32,559 bases of DNA, taken from the NCBI GenBank assembly GCA_024224995.1, contig JAAENB010000517.1, positions 1 through 32,559 on the forward strand, in the 5' to 3' direction. The translations under genes were made by a program, and so were the position numbers. Below, piece by piece: positions 32,400 through 32,559 of this stretch (positions are counted from its first letter, which is position 1; every line of letters starts with the position of its first letter). The DNA is from a bacterium. Lineage in GTDB: Bacteria > Spirochaetota > UBA4802 > UBA5550. Below the pieces are notes generated by a model. It did no database searches. It was given only the letters and a program-made list of their open reading frames with translations, and was not told the origin of the DNA.

Positions 32400-32415
32400 C
32401 CCCGCCGGGGCGGGG
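32400..32415. repeat. Short GC-rich palindrome
   Basis: CCCCGCC (32400-32406) and GGCGGGG (32409-32415) form a 7-bp stem with a 2-base loop, preceded on the plus strand by a run of T. The T-run lies on the wrong side for an intrinsic terminator in either direction. Confidence 0.4.
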
Positions 32416-32426
32416 TCAGTTGCTCC

Positions 32427-32465
32427 TAAGAAACTCTTTTAGAATAGGGCTGGTTCCCGGGAAGA
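32427..32465 (-). repeat. 39-bp dispersed element, right copy (inverted partner at 188-226)
   Basis: The reverse complement of this segment matches 188-226 at roughly nine of ten positions. Shared blocks are GGGAAC, GCCCTATT and AAAAGAGTTTCTT. The two copies are in opposite orientation at the two ends of the window. Confidence 0.6.
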
Positions 32466-32466
32466 G

Positions 32467-32486
32467 AGACGTTGCGTGCAACGTCT
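32467..32486. repeat. GACGTTGC-type palindrome
   Basis: AGACGTTGC (32467-32475) and GCAACGTCT (32478-32486) pair around GT. The core resembles a REP-type palindrome widespread in other bacteria and the 32-bp palindrome at 23054. Confidence 0.5.
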
Positions 32487-32559
32487 TTACGGGTTGGTTT
32501 CCCGGAGATTTGTCCCGGGTCAACACCACAGAGGGGGAATCCCAAATAAACACCGTGAG
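32487..32559. other. Terminal intergenic stretch
   Basis: GC-rich non-coding sequence with no gene or clear structure beyond the repeats to its left. Confidence 0.3.

Noticed and set aside
32400..32415. Intrinsic terminator at the CCCCGCC palindrome
   Set aside because: The T-run precedes the hairpin on the plus strand, and on the minus strand the hairpin is followed by A residues, so the geometry is wrong in both directions.

Overview
The window looks like chromosomal DNA of a Gram-negative, probably anaerobic, motile bacterium. Spirochaetota is the best guess. The basis is indirect: two different methyl-accepting chemotaxis proteins, SpoIIE-type and HDOD signalling proteins, PilZ-domain proteins of a kind frequent in spirochaetes, a relaxed lipobox, and intergenic hairpins with a loop I associate with Treponema-like genomes. 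No rRNA or tRNA gene is present to settle it. Starts were chosen by Shine-Dalgarno quality and by overlap with neighbours.

Layout. Positions 1-234 are REP-like intergenic repeat DNA. Positions 235-2826 hold a tightly overlapping plus-strand operon: a NodI/NodJ-type ABC exporter plus a membrane-anchored metallophosphoesterase. Positions 2827-3618 hold a small arginine-rich ORF and several strong palindromes. Positions 3619-4761 (minus) encode a tRNA-queuosine mannosyltransferase-like glycosyltransferase. It diverges from a plus-strand pair, the dipeptidase PepD and a multi-spanning membrane protein (4892-7101). Next come a decayed AAA-ATPase-like fragment and a PPP-family phosphatase fused to a PilZ domain (7352-8344). 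Positions 8346-14349 are minus-strand: an all-helical orphan, a ferredoxin-nitroreductase, a PilZ-like protein, a TPR protein and a carboxylesterase lipoprotein.

Positions 14656-23030 form a signalling island: a single-domain receiver, a GHKL-ATPase/HDOD protein, a GNAT acetyltransferase, a six-helix MCP on the opposite strand, a receiver-SpoIIE phosphatase, another single-domain receiver and a Cache/HAMP MCP. The first two receivers are clear paralogues. The island therefore looks like a locally expanded phosphorelay/phosphatase circuit next to chemoreceptors, but no cheA, cheW, cheY-box operon or cheR is visible here.

Positions 23082-31304 (minus) are a complete 13-gene operon for a membrane-bound energy-converting [NiFe] hydrogenase of the Mbh type. 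It has an Mrp-antiporter half (mbhA-H, with E and F fused), the linker mbhI and the hydrogenase half (mbhJ-N). The large subunit keeps both CxxC nickel motifs, so it should be a real H2-evolving enzyme that couples ferredoxin oxidation to proton reduction and Na+/H+ pumping. A HycI-type maturation protease (31772-32245) is divergently encoded. The remainder, to 32559, is repeat-rich intergenic DNA. It includes a second copy of a long hairpin with a conserved loop (first copy at 3370-3481) and an inverted copy of a ~39-bp element found just before the first gene.
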